Below, piece by piece: positions 17,562 through 26,766 of a DNA stretch of 64,000 bases; position 1 is the first letter of the stretch; every line of letters begins with the position of its first letter. The DNA is taken from contig NZ_JACJVQ010000020.1 of the NCBI RefSeq assembly GCF_014212135.1, positions 101,665-165,664 of the forward strand, written 5' to 3'. The position numbers and the translations under genes were made by a program. Source of the stretch: Cohnella thailandensis. Lineage in GTDB: Bacteria; Bacillota; Bacilli; Paenibacillales; Paenibacillaceae. The notes below the pieces were generated by a model, which saw only the letters and a list, made by a program, of their open reading frames with translations, was not told the DNA's origin and ran no database searches.

Positions 17562-19292
17562 ATGAGACGTAAGCTGCAGATCAAATTCGTAATCGCTTTG
17601 ACATTAAGCATTGCCATTACAATGAGCGGGTGCAGCAATAACGGCAACGATGGAAATCCGGACCGTGCCGGCAATCATAACGCGCCTTCGGAGAGTATGA
17701 GTCCGGCGGCAAGCGAAACCAATCATTCGGCTGATCGATCGCCGTTTGGAAAGTATGAAACGCCGATCGCCATTCAAGTCGGGAAATCGGCAGGACCGAC
17801 CGACAAATACCCGGAAGGCGATTCGATTGAAAATAATATATGGACCCGTTTTTATAAAGATGAATTAGGCATCGACGTAAAAATAGCGTGGACTGCTCTC
17901 ATGGGCGAGCAATACGATCAAAAAACGAAGCTGGCTATCGCTTCCGGCAATATGCCGGATTTGATGACGGTCAATGCGCAACAGTTAGCGCAGTTGGTTG
18001 AAAATGATCAGATAGCCGATCTTACGGATGCCGTTGAACAATATGCCAGCGAGTTCACCAACGTACTGTTGAATGCCGATGGCGGCATGGCTATGAAAGC
18101 CGTCACGTATAACGGAAAAATCATGGCTATTCCTAGCACGGGTTCCATGATCGATTCTTCGAATGTCCTCTGGATCAGGCAGGACTGGCTGGACAAGCTT
18201 GGGCTGCAACCTCCGAAAACGATCGCAGACCTTAAAGATATAGCGGAGGCATTCACCACTCGCGATCCGAACGGCAACGACAAATCCGACACCTTCGGAT
18301 TAGGCATCACCAAGGATCTATGGTCCATTACCGGAACGGCGGGACTTGAAGGATTCTTTAATAGCTATCATGCCTACCCGACCATATGGGTGAAGGACGA
18401 TTCGGGCAATTTGGCCTATGGCGCGGTGCAACCAGCAAACAAACAAGCGCTCGCCGACCTCCAAGAGATGTACAAAGCAGGATGGATCGATCCGGAGTTC
18501 GGCGTGAAAGACGGAGGACGGGTAAGCGAGGACATCGGCGCGAACAAGATTGGCATGCTATTCGGCAAGATGTCTACCCCGTTCTATTTCTTGGCGACGA
18601 TCATGGCGGATCCCAGCATCGATTGGAGGCCTTATCCTTTGCCGTCCATCGATGCGACTCCCGCTTCTACCCAACAGGATTTCCCGGTCCAGAACTACTA
18701 TGTGGTGAGGAAGGGATACGAGCATCCCGAGGCGGCGGTAAAAATGTTGAATTTGGCCGAAGAAGTGACGAGAACCTCGGATTCCGAGATTCATAAACGG
18801 CTTAAACCGAAGTTCGATGCGGCGTTGGAAAAGACGGAAGGGTTCGCGGCGTTCCCGATAATTTACGGCGACCTGCCGACGAAAAATATTACTGCCTATC
18901 TGAATATCAAAAAAGCGATGGAAACGAAAGACGAGTCCGTGCTAACGACGAAAGAAGAAAAAACGAGTTACGAAGGATTGTTGGATTATATCAACACGAA
19001 AAACCCTGCAAACGTTACGTATTGGCTGGTTTTCGGTCCGTCTGGATCTCAGAGCGTATTGAATGAATACTATAGCAATAAAAGGTACGTCGGAACCGAA
19101 TTTTACGGCGCCGCTACGCCGGCCATGACAACCAAGCAATCCACGCTCAATAAGTTGATCGTACAGGAATTTACCAAGATTATCGTAGGAAATTCATCGA
19201 TCGACGAGTTTGACCGGCTCGTAAAGGACTGGAATAAAATCGGCGGAGAGCAAATCACCAAAGAAGTGAACGATTGGAAAGCCTCAAGATAA
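17562..19292 (+). CDS. Sugar ABC transporter substrate-binding lipoprotein (copy 2)
   Basis: 576 residues, signal peptide with lipobox MSGC and Cys24, then a short polar linker. By eye roughly two thirds identical to the protein from 6724 over the whole length, so a recent duplicate. No permease follows, so it probably feeds the LplB/LplC-type pair at 8554-10334. The frame is open back to 17484, but AAGGGGGA sits 5 bp before ATG 17562, matching the arrangement of copy 1. Base use differs from its neighbours: many AAA/AAT and other A/T-ending codons, notably in the last third. This could mean transfer of one copy or slower adjustment after duplication. Function sure, ligand not. Confidence 0.92.
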   Translation: MRRKLQIKFVIALTLSIAITMSGCSNNGNDGNPDRAGNHNAPSESMSPAASETNHSADRSPFGKYETPIAIQVGKSAGPTDKYPEGDSIENNIWTRFYKDELGIDVKIAWTALMGEQYDQKTKLAIASGNMPDLMTVNAQQLAQLVENDQIADLTDAVEQYASEFTNVLLNADGGMAMKAVTYNGKIMAIPSTGSMIDSSNVLWIRQDWLDKLGLQPPKTIADLKDIAEAFTTRDPNGNDKSDTFGLGITKDLWSITGTAGLEGFFNSYHAYPTIWVKDDSGNLAYGAVQPANKQALADLQEMYKAGWIDPEFGVKDGGRVSEDIGANKIGMLFGKMSTPFYFLATIMADPSIDWRPYPLPSIDATPASTQQDFPVQNYYVVRKGYEHPEAAVKMLNLAEEVTRTSDSEIHKRLKPKFDAALEKTEGFAAFPIIYGDLPTKNITAYLNIKKAMETKDESVLTTKEEKTSYEGLLDYINTKNPANVTYWLVFGPSGSQSVLNEYYSNKRYVGTEFYGAATPAMTTKQSTLNKLIVQEFTKIIVGNSSIDEFDRLVKDWNKIGGEQITKEVNDWKASR

Positions 19293-19305
19293 GGATACGT
19301 AGAGG

Positions 19306-19326
19306 AGGGGGGCCAATGTCCCCCCT
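19306..19326 (+). terminator. GC-rich stem-loop after second binding-protein gene
   Basis: AGGGGGG (19306-19312) pairs with CCCCCCT (19320-19326) around CCAATGT, 14 bp after the stop. No T run follows. Same position as the hairpin after copy 1, so probably mRNA stabilisation or partial termination. Confidence 0.55.
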
Positions 19327-19371
19327 TCTGCATTCCCTAAAGGTCAATTATAGAATACGAGGGTGATCGAA

Positions 19372-22017
19372 TTGGACAAGTTGATTCAGGAAGCGGTGAC
19401 GGGCAAGCACCTTCACTATCAACAACCGTTCTTCCGCGTCAGCGAGAAGGATACGGAGGAAAGCCTCCGCAGGAGGATCAAGCAGTTTAACGAGCATGGC
19501 TACTACTCGATCGTCCTGGAATATAATCGAACGGACGGCTCCATCTCCAAGACAACGAAATTCGACGACGATTGGTGGGAACGGTTAGGGTACATCTCCG
19601 AAGCATGCAAGGAGCTCGGCATGACGTTCTGGATGCAGGACGCGGCGCCGTTCCCGACAGGTTCGGCCAACGGTTCGTTCGAGGAAGAGGAGCACCGGTC
19701 CAAAAGCAAAAAGTTTATCGTCGAGAAACACTTGGATATTCACGGTCCCATTCATGAGGCCTGCATCCCCATCGACAAGTTGGCGAGTTCCATCCGCGGA
19801 AACCTGAAGGAGATCTTGCAAAATCGAAGCGACATCCCGGATAAGTTGTTGTATGTAACGGCGGTTAGGAAGTCAGTAGACGCCGCCGGTTATGACAGCG
19901 AATCCAGAATCGACCTCACCTCGCGAGTAAAAGACGGCGTATTGAGATTCGACTTCGGACCAGGCATCTGGCGCGTATTCGCGATTCTGGAAACTTATGG
20001 CGGCGGAAGAAAACATTTCATGAATCTATTGGACGAAGAATCGGTCCGAGTTCAGATCGATTCGGTTCACGCGCCGCATTATGAACGGTTAAAGGAGCAA
20101 TTGGGAGTCACCTGGATGGGCTTTTTCTATGACGAGCCCGAAATCGGGAATCTTGGCGGCTACGTGTTCGATAACCTGCCCGGCAGAAGCCATAATGCCA
20201 TGAGCGTCCCGCTTCCATGGAACAAGGATATGCCGCAATTACTCGAACAACGATTCGGGCCGGACTTTCCAACTTTGCTTCCAAGCCTTTGGTGCGACTT
20301 CGAGGGGACGAGTCCGTTCGTCAGACACGCTTACATGGATACCATCACGCGGTTAATCGCCAAAAACTATAACGGGCAAGTCTTCCAATGGTGCGAAGAA
20401 AGAGGCATTGCGTATATCGGGCACGTCATCGAAGACGAGAATGCGCATTCCCGGCTGGGCAGCGGACCGGGACACTTCTTCCGGGTGGAAGAAGGGCAGC
20501 ATATAGCGGGAATCGACGTGGTAGGCGGGCAAATATGGCCGGGAATGGACTTCGAGGGGATGAGCTGGTACGGCGCGCTGGAAGGCGACGGAGAATTCTA
20601 TCATTACGGATTAGCCAAGCTGGGGTCTTCGGCCGGTCACCTCGACCCCAAGAAGCAGGGACGCAGTCTCTGCGAATTCATCGGTCTATACGGGACGCTT
20701 GCGGGGACGCGAATCCGCAAGTTCGTGATCGACCATTTGTTGGTCAACGGGATCAATAACTTTATTCCTGCGGAGGATGGCATTGATTTGGATCCGGTAT
20801 TTTCTCGTAAGCTTAATGCTTATACCGACCGGATGTGCCATGTGTTGCGGGATGGCGAGCATGTCGCTCCGGTTGCGGTGCTTTACCACGCGGAGGCGGA
20901 ATGGAGCGGGGAATTCCAGTATTTCCACAAACCCGGCAAGGCGCTTGCCACGAATCAAATCGATTACGATGTCGTTCCCACAGACGTGTTCGCCCGGAGG
21001 GAAGAATTCGGAACCCGTCTCCAAGGCGGCCGATTGCTTATCCATAAGGAGTCTTACCAGGCACTTATTATCCCGTACAGCCAAAGAATTCCTAAAGAAG
21101 TCGCATCGTTCATTCAAGAGGCCGAATCCGCCGGATTCCCCGTATATTTCGTCGATCGGCATCCGGAGGGGTTTTGCGAGACCGCCAATGAAGCTATGCC
21201 TGCGCAGGTTTACTCGTGCAAGGCGGTCCCTTTGGATAGCTTGGCCGCAACGCTTCGCGAAGACGGCATCTATGAGATCAGCGTCTCGAATCCGCAGCCT
21301 TATTTAAGATATTTGCATTACAGGCGAGATGACGTCGATCTGATCTTGTTCCACAACGAGGAACCGGTTAAAGAGATCGAGACGGTGGTCACGATTCCGA
21401 CGACGAAGCCCGTCAGGGTGTATGACGTCATGGAGAACCGTATCTACGCTCCGAAAGCTGCCGAAGCGGGAGGGAATACTCAGATTCCGTTAAAACTCGG
21501 GCAATATGAAGCGATTTTGTTCATGGTCGGGGAGAACATCGAAACCATAACCGCGCCCGACATGGATGATGCGAAGGAATTGTCCGGGCGATGGGAAGTT
21601 TCGTTCGAGTCGTTGGACAGTTCGCCGGCTCCGGAGATATGGATATCGGATGAGTTAGACGATATCGGCTCTTCCGATCGGTATCCGGACTTCTACGGGA
21701 AAGCGACTTACCGAACGACTTTTACCAGCGACAGCAAGCTTCCGAAATACCTGAGTCTTGGTAAAGTTTCCGAATGCGCGGAAGTTTACGTTAACGATCA
21801 ATACCTAGGTGCCGCGGTAGCGGAGCCTTATCGCTTTTCCCTTGGAGATTCCGTGCAAGAAGGGACGAACCGGTTAGAAATCGTGGTAACGAACAACCGA
21901 ACCCGATCCAAGGATGCCGGCAAGGGAAACCACCCTTTATTAGGTTCGTTAAGCGCCGTCACCTACAATTGGCTTGAACCTTGCGGGCTGCTGGGGCCTG
22001 TGAAGCTGATGATGTAG
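19372..22017 (+). CDS. Large glycoside hydrolase, GH106-like (putative alpha-L-rhamnosidase)
   Basis: About 881 residues, no signal peptide. The N-terminal barrel has the pattern seen in GH106-type proteins: RIKQFNEHGYYSIVLEYN, then WWERLGYISEACKELGMTFW and DAAPFPTGSANG. The middle carries DEPEIGN and FEGTSPFVRHAYMD, with candidate acidic residues. The last 150 residues are a sugar-binding beta-sandwich (RTTFTSD, LGKVSECAEVYVNDQYLG, NRLEIVVTN). Start: the AGGGTGATC match to the 16S tail (19360-19368) best serves TTG 19372; GTG 19363 lies inside that match. GH106 enzymes remove alpha-L-rhamnose, which fits the GH78 gene, but the family call is by pattern and not certain. Confidence 0.6.
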   Translation: MDKLIQEAVTGKHLHYQQPFFRVSEKDTEESLRRRIKQFNEHGYYSIVLEYNRTDGSISKTTKFDDDWWERLGYISEACKELGMTFWMQDAAPFPTGSANGSFEEEEHRSKSKKFIVEKHLDIHGPIHEACIPIDKLASSIRGNLKEILQNRSDIPDKLLYVTAVRKSVDAAGYDSESRIDLTSRVKDGVLRFDFGPGIWRVFAILETYGGGRKHFMNLLDEESVRVQIDSVHAPHYERLKEQLGVTWMGFFYDEPEIGNLGGYVFDNLPGRSHNAMSVPLPWNKDMPQLLEQRFGPDFPTLLPSLWCDFEGTSPFVRHAYMDTITRLIAKNYNGQVFQWCEERGIAYIGHVIEDENAHSRLGSGPGHFFRVEEGQHIAGIDVVGGQIWPGMDFEGMSWYGALEGDGEFYHYGLAKLGSSAGHLDPKKQGRSLCEFIGLYGTLAGTRIRKFVIDHLLVNGINNFIPAEDGIDLDPVFSRKLNAYTDRMCHVLRDGEHVAPVAVLYHAEAEWSGEFQYFHKPGKALATNQIDYDVVPTDVFARREEFGTRLQGGRLLIHKESYQALIIPYSQRIPKEVASFIQEAESAGFPVYFVDRHPEGFCETANEAMPAQVYSCKAVPLDSLAATLREDGIYEISVSNPQPYLRYLHYRRDDVDLILFHNEEPVKEIETVVTIPTTKPVRVYDVMENRIYAPKAAEAGGNTQIPLKLGQYEAILFMVGENIETITAPDMDDAKELSGRWEVSFESLDSSPAPEIWISDELDDIGSSDRYPDFYGKATYRTTFTSDSKLPKYLSLGKVSECAEVYVNDQYLGAAVAEPYRFSLGDSVQEGTNRLEIVVTNNRTRSKDAGKGNHPLLGSLSAVTYNWLEPCGLLGPVKLMM

Positions 22018-22149
22018 GATGGTGAATAAATAAAAATAAGAAAAAGATGCAGTCCGGCTGTTTCAACTTTTTCCTTCGCGGTTAATAAGAGGGTAAGCAC
22101 GACCATTCTGACCCCGCTTGGCGGGGAAACCAAAGGAGGACATTCCGTT

Positions 22150-22440
22150 ATGCTTAGAGCGGTGGATGTCAACTTGGACGCCACAGAAATGGTGCTCACG
22201 CTGGAGAAGGAGAACTCGCCGAGGAAAATCGAGTATATGAAGATCGATCGGTTGGAGAAGGTAAAGGAGCCGGTAAGGAAGTTGCTGCGGACGGTCGAAG
22301 TGGATGGAATCAAAGTGACCGTGAGAGGGATGGAGGAGCCGATCGTCATCACCAGCGATAAGCTCGGTGATTACGACCACGTAGAGAACTATCTTCTTCG
22401 CACGGTCGCCGAGAAATACGACGTAGCCGTTCTACAATAA
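22150..22440 (+). CDS. Small protein of unknown function
   Basis: 96 residues, soluble, rich in Lys, Glu and Val, with alternating strand-like segments (VNLDATEMVLTLEKEN, KVTVRGMEEPIVITSDK). I do not recognise the family. It has a strong ribosome site (AAAGGAGG, about 10 bp before ATG 22150) and is enclosed by a small CCCCGC-TTG-GCGGGG hairpin upstream (22112-22126) and a terminator downstream (22473-22500), so it looks like a real single-gene unit. No link to the sugar locus is visible. Confidence 0.6.
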   Translation: MLRAVDVNLDATEMVLTLEKENSPRKIEYMKIDRLEKVKEPVRKLLRTVEVDGIKVTVRGMEEPIVITSDKLGDYDHVENYLLRTVAEKYDVAVLQ

Positions 22441-22472
22441 CTAGCCTAAACGATACAAGATATATAAATAGG

Positions 22473-22500
22473 AAGGCGGCATGCGGGAGCGTGCCGCCTT
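22473..22500. terminator. Bidirectional terminator between convergent genes
   Basis: AAGGCGGCA (22473-22481) and TGCCGCCTT (22492-22500) form a 9-bp stem between the small gene (+) and the SRPBCC gene (-). A/T-rich tracts lie on both sides, though neither is a clean T run. Confidence 0.75.
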
Positions 22501-22507
22501 TACTTCA

Positions 22508-22906
22508 TTATGCTTCCAACGCCTTCTCAAATTCCCCGAACCATTCCCCCCAGCCATATCTCGCGCCTTCAAGTCCTTGAGTATCGGAGAATCCGGTTTG
22601 TTCGAGATAAAGGTTCACCTTGCCGTCGCCCAATTCCTGCAGCGTCCAGGTGACCGTTTGCTCCTCTCCTCCGCTAGCCCAAATATAGGACAACCGGTTC
22701 GGTTCGTCCACGGCAAGCACCTCGCCGTCGACGATTCCGTCCCACCATTCGGACGGCTGATGGCGGAACCGGAAACGATGTCCAACGACGGGCTTAAAAT
22801 CATTCTCCGCAATCCATTTGGCCAGCTTGCCGGAATCGGTTAGGGCAGACCAAGCCTTCTCGATCGATGTCGCGAACGGGAAATCCATGGATAAGGTCAA
22901 ACTCAT
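22508..22906 (-). CDS. SRPBCC/AHSA1-family protein
   Basis: 132 residues of the START-like fold used to hold small hydrophobic ligands or to assist Hsp90-type proteins. Visible pieces: FPFATSIEKAWSALTDSGKLAKWI at the N-terminus (first strand and helix), VDEPNRLSYIWA and a C-terminal helix YGWGEWFGEFEKALEA. ATG 22906 overlaps the stop of the ArsR gene by 4 bp (ATGA), so the two are translated together. This pairing of ArsR-type regulator and SRPBCC protein is common in Firmicutes, but the ligand is usually unknown. Confidence 0.87.
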   Translation of the reverse strand: MSLTLSMDFPFATSIEKAWSALTDSGKLAKWIAENDFKPVVGHRFRFRHQPSEWWDGIVDGEVLAVDEPNRLSYIWASGGEEQTVTWTLQELGDGKVNLYLEQTGFSDTQGLEGARYGWGEWFGEFEKALEA

Positions 22907-23232
22907 TCTTCTTCCTCCTCGAATAGTTGATTCAAACGAGACATATTCGTATCCCAGAACTTGCTGTAGAAAGCCGCCCAAGCTAGAATTTCCCGGAGCG
23001 GGGCGGCGTTTAGCCGATATCGCGTTTCTCTGCCGGCTTTGCGGTCAAGGACCAGTCCGGCCTCTTTAAGGATGTTCAAATGCTTCGATACCGCCGTACG
23101 GCCCATTGAAAACCGTTCCGTTAAGTCATGAAGCGGTATCTCTTCCGCCTCGGATAACAGACGAATCAGTCGGCGACGGGTCGGATCCGCAATCGCGTCG
23201 AACACATCTCGCAACGGGTTGTTTTCGCTCAC
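22903..23232 (-). CDS. ArsR-family winged-helix repressor
   Basis: 109 residues. Winged helix-turn-helix: DPTRRRLIRLLSEAEEIPLH, recognition helix in MGRTAVSKHLNILKEAGL and wing DRKAGRETRYRLN. No obvious metal-binding ELCVCDL motif, so it belongs to the non-metal-sensing group found beside SRPBCC genes. GTG 23232 was chosen because GGAGGGGG precedes it; the frame is open further upstream. It most likely represses its own operon through the palindromes at 23277-23323. Confidence 0.9.
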   Translation of the reverse strand: MSENNPLRDVFDAIADPTRRRLIRLLSEAEEIPLHDLTERFSMGRTAVSKHLNILKEAGLVLDRKAGRETRYRLNAAPLREILAWAAFYSKFWDTNMSRLNQLFEEEEE

Positions 23233-23276
23233 GACACCCCCTCCAAAAATAAATAGAATCCCAAAAATAACCAAAT

Positions 23277-23294
23277 GGTCACCATATGGTGTCG
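23277..23294. promoter_or_regulatory. Operator 2, near-palindrome downstream of the -10
   Basis: GGTCACCATATGGTGTCG shares the core CACCATATGGTG with operator 1; the outer bases differ on one side. Centres are 29 bp apart, and this copy sits over the transcription start region. Confidence 0.75.
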
Positions 23295-23299
23295 AATTG

Positions 23300-23329
23300 A
23301 TTATACGACACCATATGGTGTCGTGTCAA
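23300..23329 (-). promoter_or_regulatory. Consensus promoter of the ArsR/SRPBCC operon
   Basis: On the minus strand TTGACA (23329-23324) and TATAAT (23305-23300) are both perfect, separated by 18 bp. The spacer is exactly the palindrome at 23306-23323. Confidence 0.92.
23306..23323. promoter_or_regulatory. Operator 1, perfect 18-bp palindrome in the promoter spacer
   Basis: CGACACCATATGGTGTCG reads the same on both strands and fills the space between -35 and -10. A bound dimer would block RNA polymerase. Presumed site of the ArsR-family protein encoded downstream. Confidence 0.85.
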
Positions 23330-23503
23330 ACTCTCTTATGGTTCAACTTGGAAGCCATACTTTGCGCTCGCTGCCGCTTCGGTCATTCTTCTTCTACTCC
23401 AAGTCACAATCGTGGTAGTTTTCGCCGTTGGCTTGCGCTTACATTTGGAGGGCAACGACCTTCGAATGAATTCGCAGGACTATAGGGCAAAGGAGAGGAT
23501 CGA

Positions 23504-26500
23504 ATGAGGAGAAGGACTAGAGGCACTAAATTATTGGTATGGATACTCTCGGCGTTATTGGCGCTTGGATTTTGGCCGTTCGATGCGGATAAGGCCTCCG
23601 CTGCGCAGACCTACGAGGCGGAATCGGCGTCCCTGTCGGGCGGAGCCGCGGTCGCCTCGGATCATTCGGGCTATTCGGGGACCGGCTTCGTCGGCGGGTA
23701 CACGGACGGCAACAAAGGGAGCGCCTCCGCCACGTTCAATGTAAGCGCTTCGCAATCGGGGAGCTACACGGCGGAACTGAGATACGCGAACGGCACCGGA
23801 TCCGCCAAGACCTTGAGCTTGTACGTGAACGGAACGAAGCAGAAGCAACTCTCGCTGCCGGCGTCGGCGAACTGGGACGCTTGGGCCACCGCGACCGAAA
23901 CCGTCAGCTTGAACGCGGGCGCCAACACGATCGCTTTCAAGTACGATGCCAGCGACACCGGGAACGTGAATCTCGACCGGGTCGTCCTGGATGAGATTGC
24001 TTCAGGCGGGACGGGGACGAACCTGGCGCTGAACAAGCCGATTTCCGCCAATAATTCCTATCCGGGTTATGCGGCGACTAATGCGGTTGACGGCAATGCT
24101 TCGACCTATTACGAGGGGGCGGCGAATTCCTATCCGAATGAGCTGACCGTGGATTTGGGAAGCGCGCGGAGCGTATCTTCCGTCGTCCTCAAGCTTCCTC
24201 CCTCCTGGGGGACGAGAACGCAGACCCTCTCGATATCGGGCAGCGGCGACAATTCGGCTTACTCTTCTCTCGCGGCGAGCGCCAGCTATGTCTTTAACCC
24301 TTCCTCGGGCAATTCGGTCGCGATTTCTGTCGCATCCGCATCCGTTCGTTACATCCGGGTTACGTTCACCGCGAATACCGGAGCGACGGGCGGCCAAGCG
24401 GCCGAAGTCGAGGCGTACGGTTTAGGATCGACAAATCCGAGCAACCCGACGTATCCGGCGTCTCCGCAATCCGCCTATGAAGCCGAATCAGCAGCTCTGA
24501 CGGGCGGCGCGACGATTGCGACGGACCATACGGGGTATAGCGGCACCGGCTTCGTCGGCGGATTCACCGATTCGAACAAAGGCTCCGCAGCCGCAATCTT
24601 CTACGTCAACGTGGCGTCTGCGGGCAATTATCAAGTGAACCTGAGATACGCGAACGGCTCGTCGACCGCCCAGACGCTCAGCCTGTACGCGAACGGGACA
24701 AAGAGCGGTCAAACCTCGCTTATCGCGACCTCCGGTTGGGATACGTGGACGACGAGGGTCGATACGATCGAGCTGAACGCGGGCAACAACACGATCATGT
24801 ACAAGTACGATACGACGGACAGCGGCAACGTGAATCTGGACCGGATCGACCTGACGGCGGCAACCGGCCCGAATCCACCGACTACTCCGCCTGCGGGAAC
24901 TTATGGAGCGACGATGCCTTACGACAGCTACGAGGCGGAGAATGCGACCTATACGGGAACCTTGATCGAACCGCAGACGACGTTCGGGACGTTGGCTTCG
25001 GAGGCCTCGGGCAGAAAAGCGGTTCAACTGACGGCGGCGGGACAGTACGTGCAGATCACGCTGGCTAAAGCGGCCAAGGGATTGACGATTCGGTATTCGA
25101 TTCCAGATAATGCGGCGGGAACGGGAATCGAATCGGCGATCAGCCTGTACGCGAACGGCGTCTACAAGCAAGAGGTGCCGTTAACCTCCAAGTACAGCTG
25201 GATCTACGGATCTTGGGGAACGGAAGGAGGGGAGAAGAGGTGGTCCAACAATCCGAACGCGACTCCGACGACCCCGCATCATCTCTTCGACGAGGTCGCG
25301 GTCGTCTTGGATCAGACGTACGCCGCCGGAACGGTGCTAAAGCTCCAGCGGAGCAGCTCGAACCTGAACTTCGCCCAGACGGCGAACGTGACCGTCGACT
25401 TGCTGGAAGCGGAGCCGGTACCCGCGGCCCTGACCATGCCGTCGAACTACGTCTCCATCGCGGCATACGGCGCGTTCGGGAACGACGGAGCCGACGATAC
25501 CGTCGCCATCAACAATGCGATCAACGCGGTGAAGAATTCCGGCGGGGCTTACGCGGGCGTCTGGATTCCTGCCGGAACGTTCACCCTGAACAACGGAACG
25601 GCCGGCGCCGGTTATAACAACACGGGAACACGGATCTACCTCGACAGCGGCATTTCGATCAAAGGGGCCGGCGTTTGGTATTCGAAGCTGGAGGGCGATT
25701 ACGCGGGCATCTATCTGCGAGGGGGCAACGTGACGCTGTCCGACTTCAAGATAAGCCCGAACGACAGGTTGCGGGACGACTACAACGGCGTATCGGGGGT
25801 CGAAGGGAACGGGACGAATTCGACGCTGACGAACCTGTGGATCGAGCACGCGAAGGTTGGCTTCTGGCTGACGAACCAGACGAATGCGGCGACGATCTCG
25901 GATTCCCGAGTACGCTCGGTATGGGCCGACGGTATCAACCTTCATTACGGCACCTCGAACACGACGGTCACGAACAACTCGATCCGCGGCAGCGGGGACG
26001 ACGGGATGGCGATGTGGTCGGACACGTACCTGGATACGAACAACACGTTCAGCTACAACACCGTTCAGATCCCGACGCTCGCCAACAACGTCGCGATCTA
26101 CGGGGGACAAAACAATTCGGTTGTCGGCAATCTGCTCACGGACACGGTGGTCAACGGCTCCGGCATCTCCTTCGGCACGAACTTCAATCCGCCTTCCATG
26201 ACGGGAACGCTGACGATTCGGAACAACGTGCTGATCCGAACCGGCTCCGCCCACAAGGATTACGGGTACCAGATCGGCGCCATCTGGGCGTACTGGCTGA
26301 ACAACGACGGCAAGGCTAACAACTTGACGATTACCGTGTCCGGCAATTCGATTCTGGATAGCGTCTACTCGGGCATCTTCATCGAGGAGCCGGCGCCGAA
26401 CATCTCGGTCGCTTACTCAGCGAATACGATCGCGAATTCGGGAACCTATGGCGTCTATATTCGAGGCTCCGCGACGGGCAGCTCGGCGTTTACCGATAAT

Positions 26501-26581
26501 ACGGTGAACGGAGCGCCATCGGGCAAGTTCCTGAACGCTTCCTCGAACTTTACGGTATCCGGTTCGGGAAACAACTGGTAG
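23504..26581 (+). CDS. Secreted multidomain alpha-1,3-glucanase (GH87 type, mycodextranase-like)
   Basis: 1025 residues, signal peptide to about 34 (KASAAQT). Order: CBM6/35-like module (about 36-165), discoidin/CBM32-like module (172-307, NLALNKPISANNSYPG), second CBM6/35-like module (325-455), Pro/Thr linker, a beta-sandwich (470-645), and a right-handed beta-helix to the end. Candidate catalytic acids are Asp809 in WADGINLH and Asp832/Asp833 in GSGDDGMAMWS; the spacing +23/+24 agrees with what I recall for characterised GH87 enzymes. It would cut alpha-1,3-glucan of fungal walls or mutan outside the cell. AAGGAGAGG precedes ATG 23504. Family by pattern and spacing, not by alignment. Confidence 0.78.
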   Translation: MRRRTRGTKLLVWILSALLALGFWPFDADKASAAQTYEAESASLSGGAAVASDHSGYSGTGFVGGYTDGNKGSASATFNVSASQSGSYTAELRYANGTGSAKTLSLYVNGTKQKQLSLPASANWDAWATATETVSLNAGANTIAFKYDASDTGNVNLDRVVLDEIASGGTGTNLALNKPISANNSYPGYAATNAVDGNASTYYEGAANSYPNELTVDLGSARSVSSVVLKLPPSWGTRTQTLSISGSGDNSAYSSLAASASYVFNPSSGNSVAISVASASVRYIRVTFTANTGATGGQAAEVEAYGLGSTNPSNPTYPASPQSAYEAESAALTGGATIATDHTGYSGTGFVGGFTDSNKGSAAAIFYVNVASAGNYQVNLRYANGSSTAQTLSLYANGTKSGQTSLIATSGWDTWTTRVDTIELNAGNNTIMYKYDTTDSGNVNLDRIDLTAATGPNPPTTPPAGTYGATMPYDSYEAENATYTGTLIEPQTTFGTLASEASGRKAVQLTAAGQYVQITLAKAAKGLTIRYSIPDNAAGTGIESAISLYANGVYKQEVPLTSKYSWIYGSWGTEGGEKRWSNNPNATPTTPHHLFDEVAVVLDQTYAAGTVLKLQRSSSNLNFAQTANVTVDLLEAEPVPAALTMPSNYVSIAAYGAFGNDGADDTVAINNAINAVKNSGGAYAGVWIPAGTFTLNNGTAGAGYNNTGTRIYLDSGISIKGAGVWYSKLEGDYAGIYLRGGNVTLSDFKISPNDRLRDDYNGVSGVEGNGTNSTLTNLWIEHAKVGFWLTNQTNAATISDSRVRSVWADGINLHYGTSNTTVTNNSIRGSGDDGMAMWSDTYLDTNNTFSYNTVQIPTLANNVAIYGGQNNSVVGNLLTDTVVNGSGISFGTNFNPPSMTGTLTIRNNVLIRTGSAHKDYGYQIGAIWAYWLNNDGKANNLTITVSGNSILDSVYSGIFIEEPAPNISVAYSANTIANSGTYGVYIRGSATGSSAFTDNTVNGAPSGKFLNASSNFTVSGSGNNW

Positions 26582-26640
26582 TCGGCTATTCGCACGGACG
26601 CGGTGGCGGGGTATACATCTCTATAAATCGAATCATAGAT

Positions 26641-26673
26641 AAGAAGGAGCAGGGCACATCCTTGCTCTTTCTT
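26641..26673 (+). terminator. Terminator after the GH87 gene
   Basis: AAGAAGGAGCAGGG (26641-26654) pairs over 14 bp with CCTTGCTCTTTCTT (26660-26673), two G-U pairs, loop CACAT. 60 bp after the stop. Confidence 0.75.
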
Positions 26674-26766
26674 CGCATTTAGAGGAGAGAGCTTGCGCCC
26701 CTGCGTGCACATTCCGGCCAAACAAGCTACAATGGGAGGTAATTGGAAATAGGAGTGGACGACACG

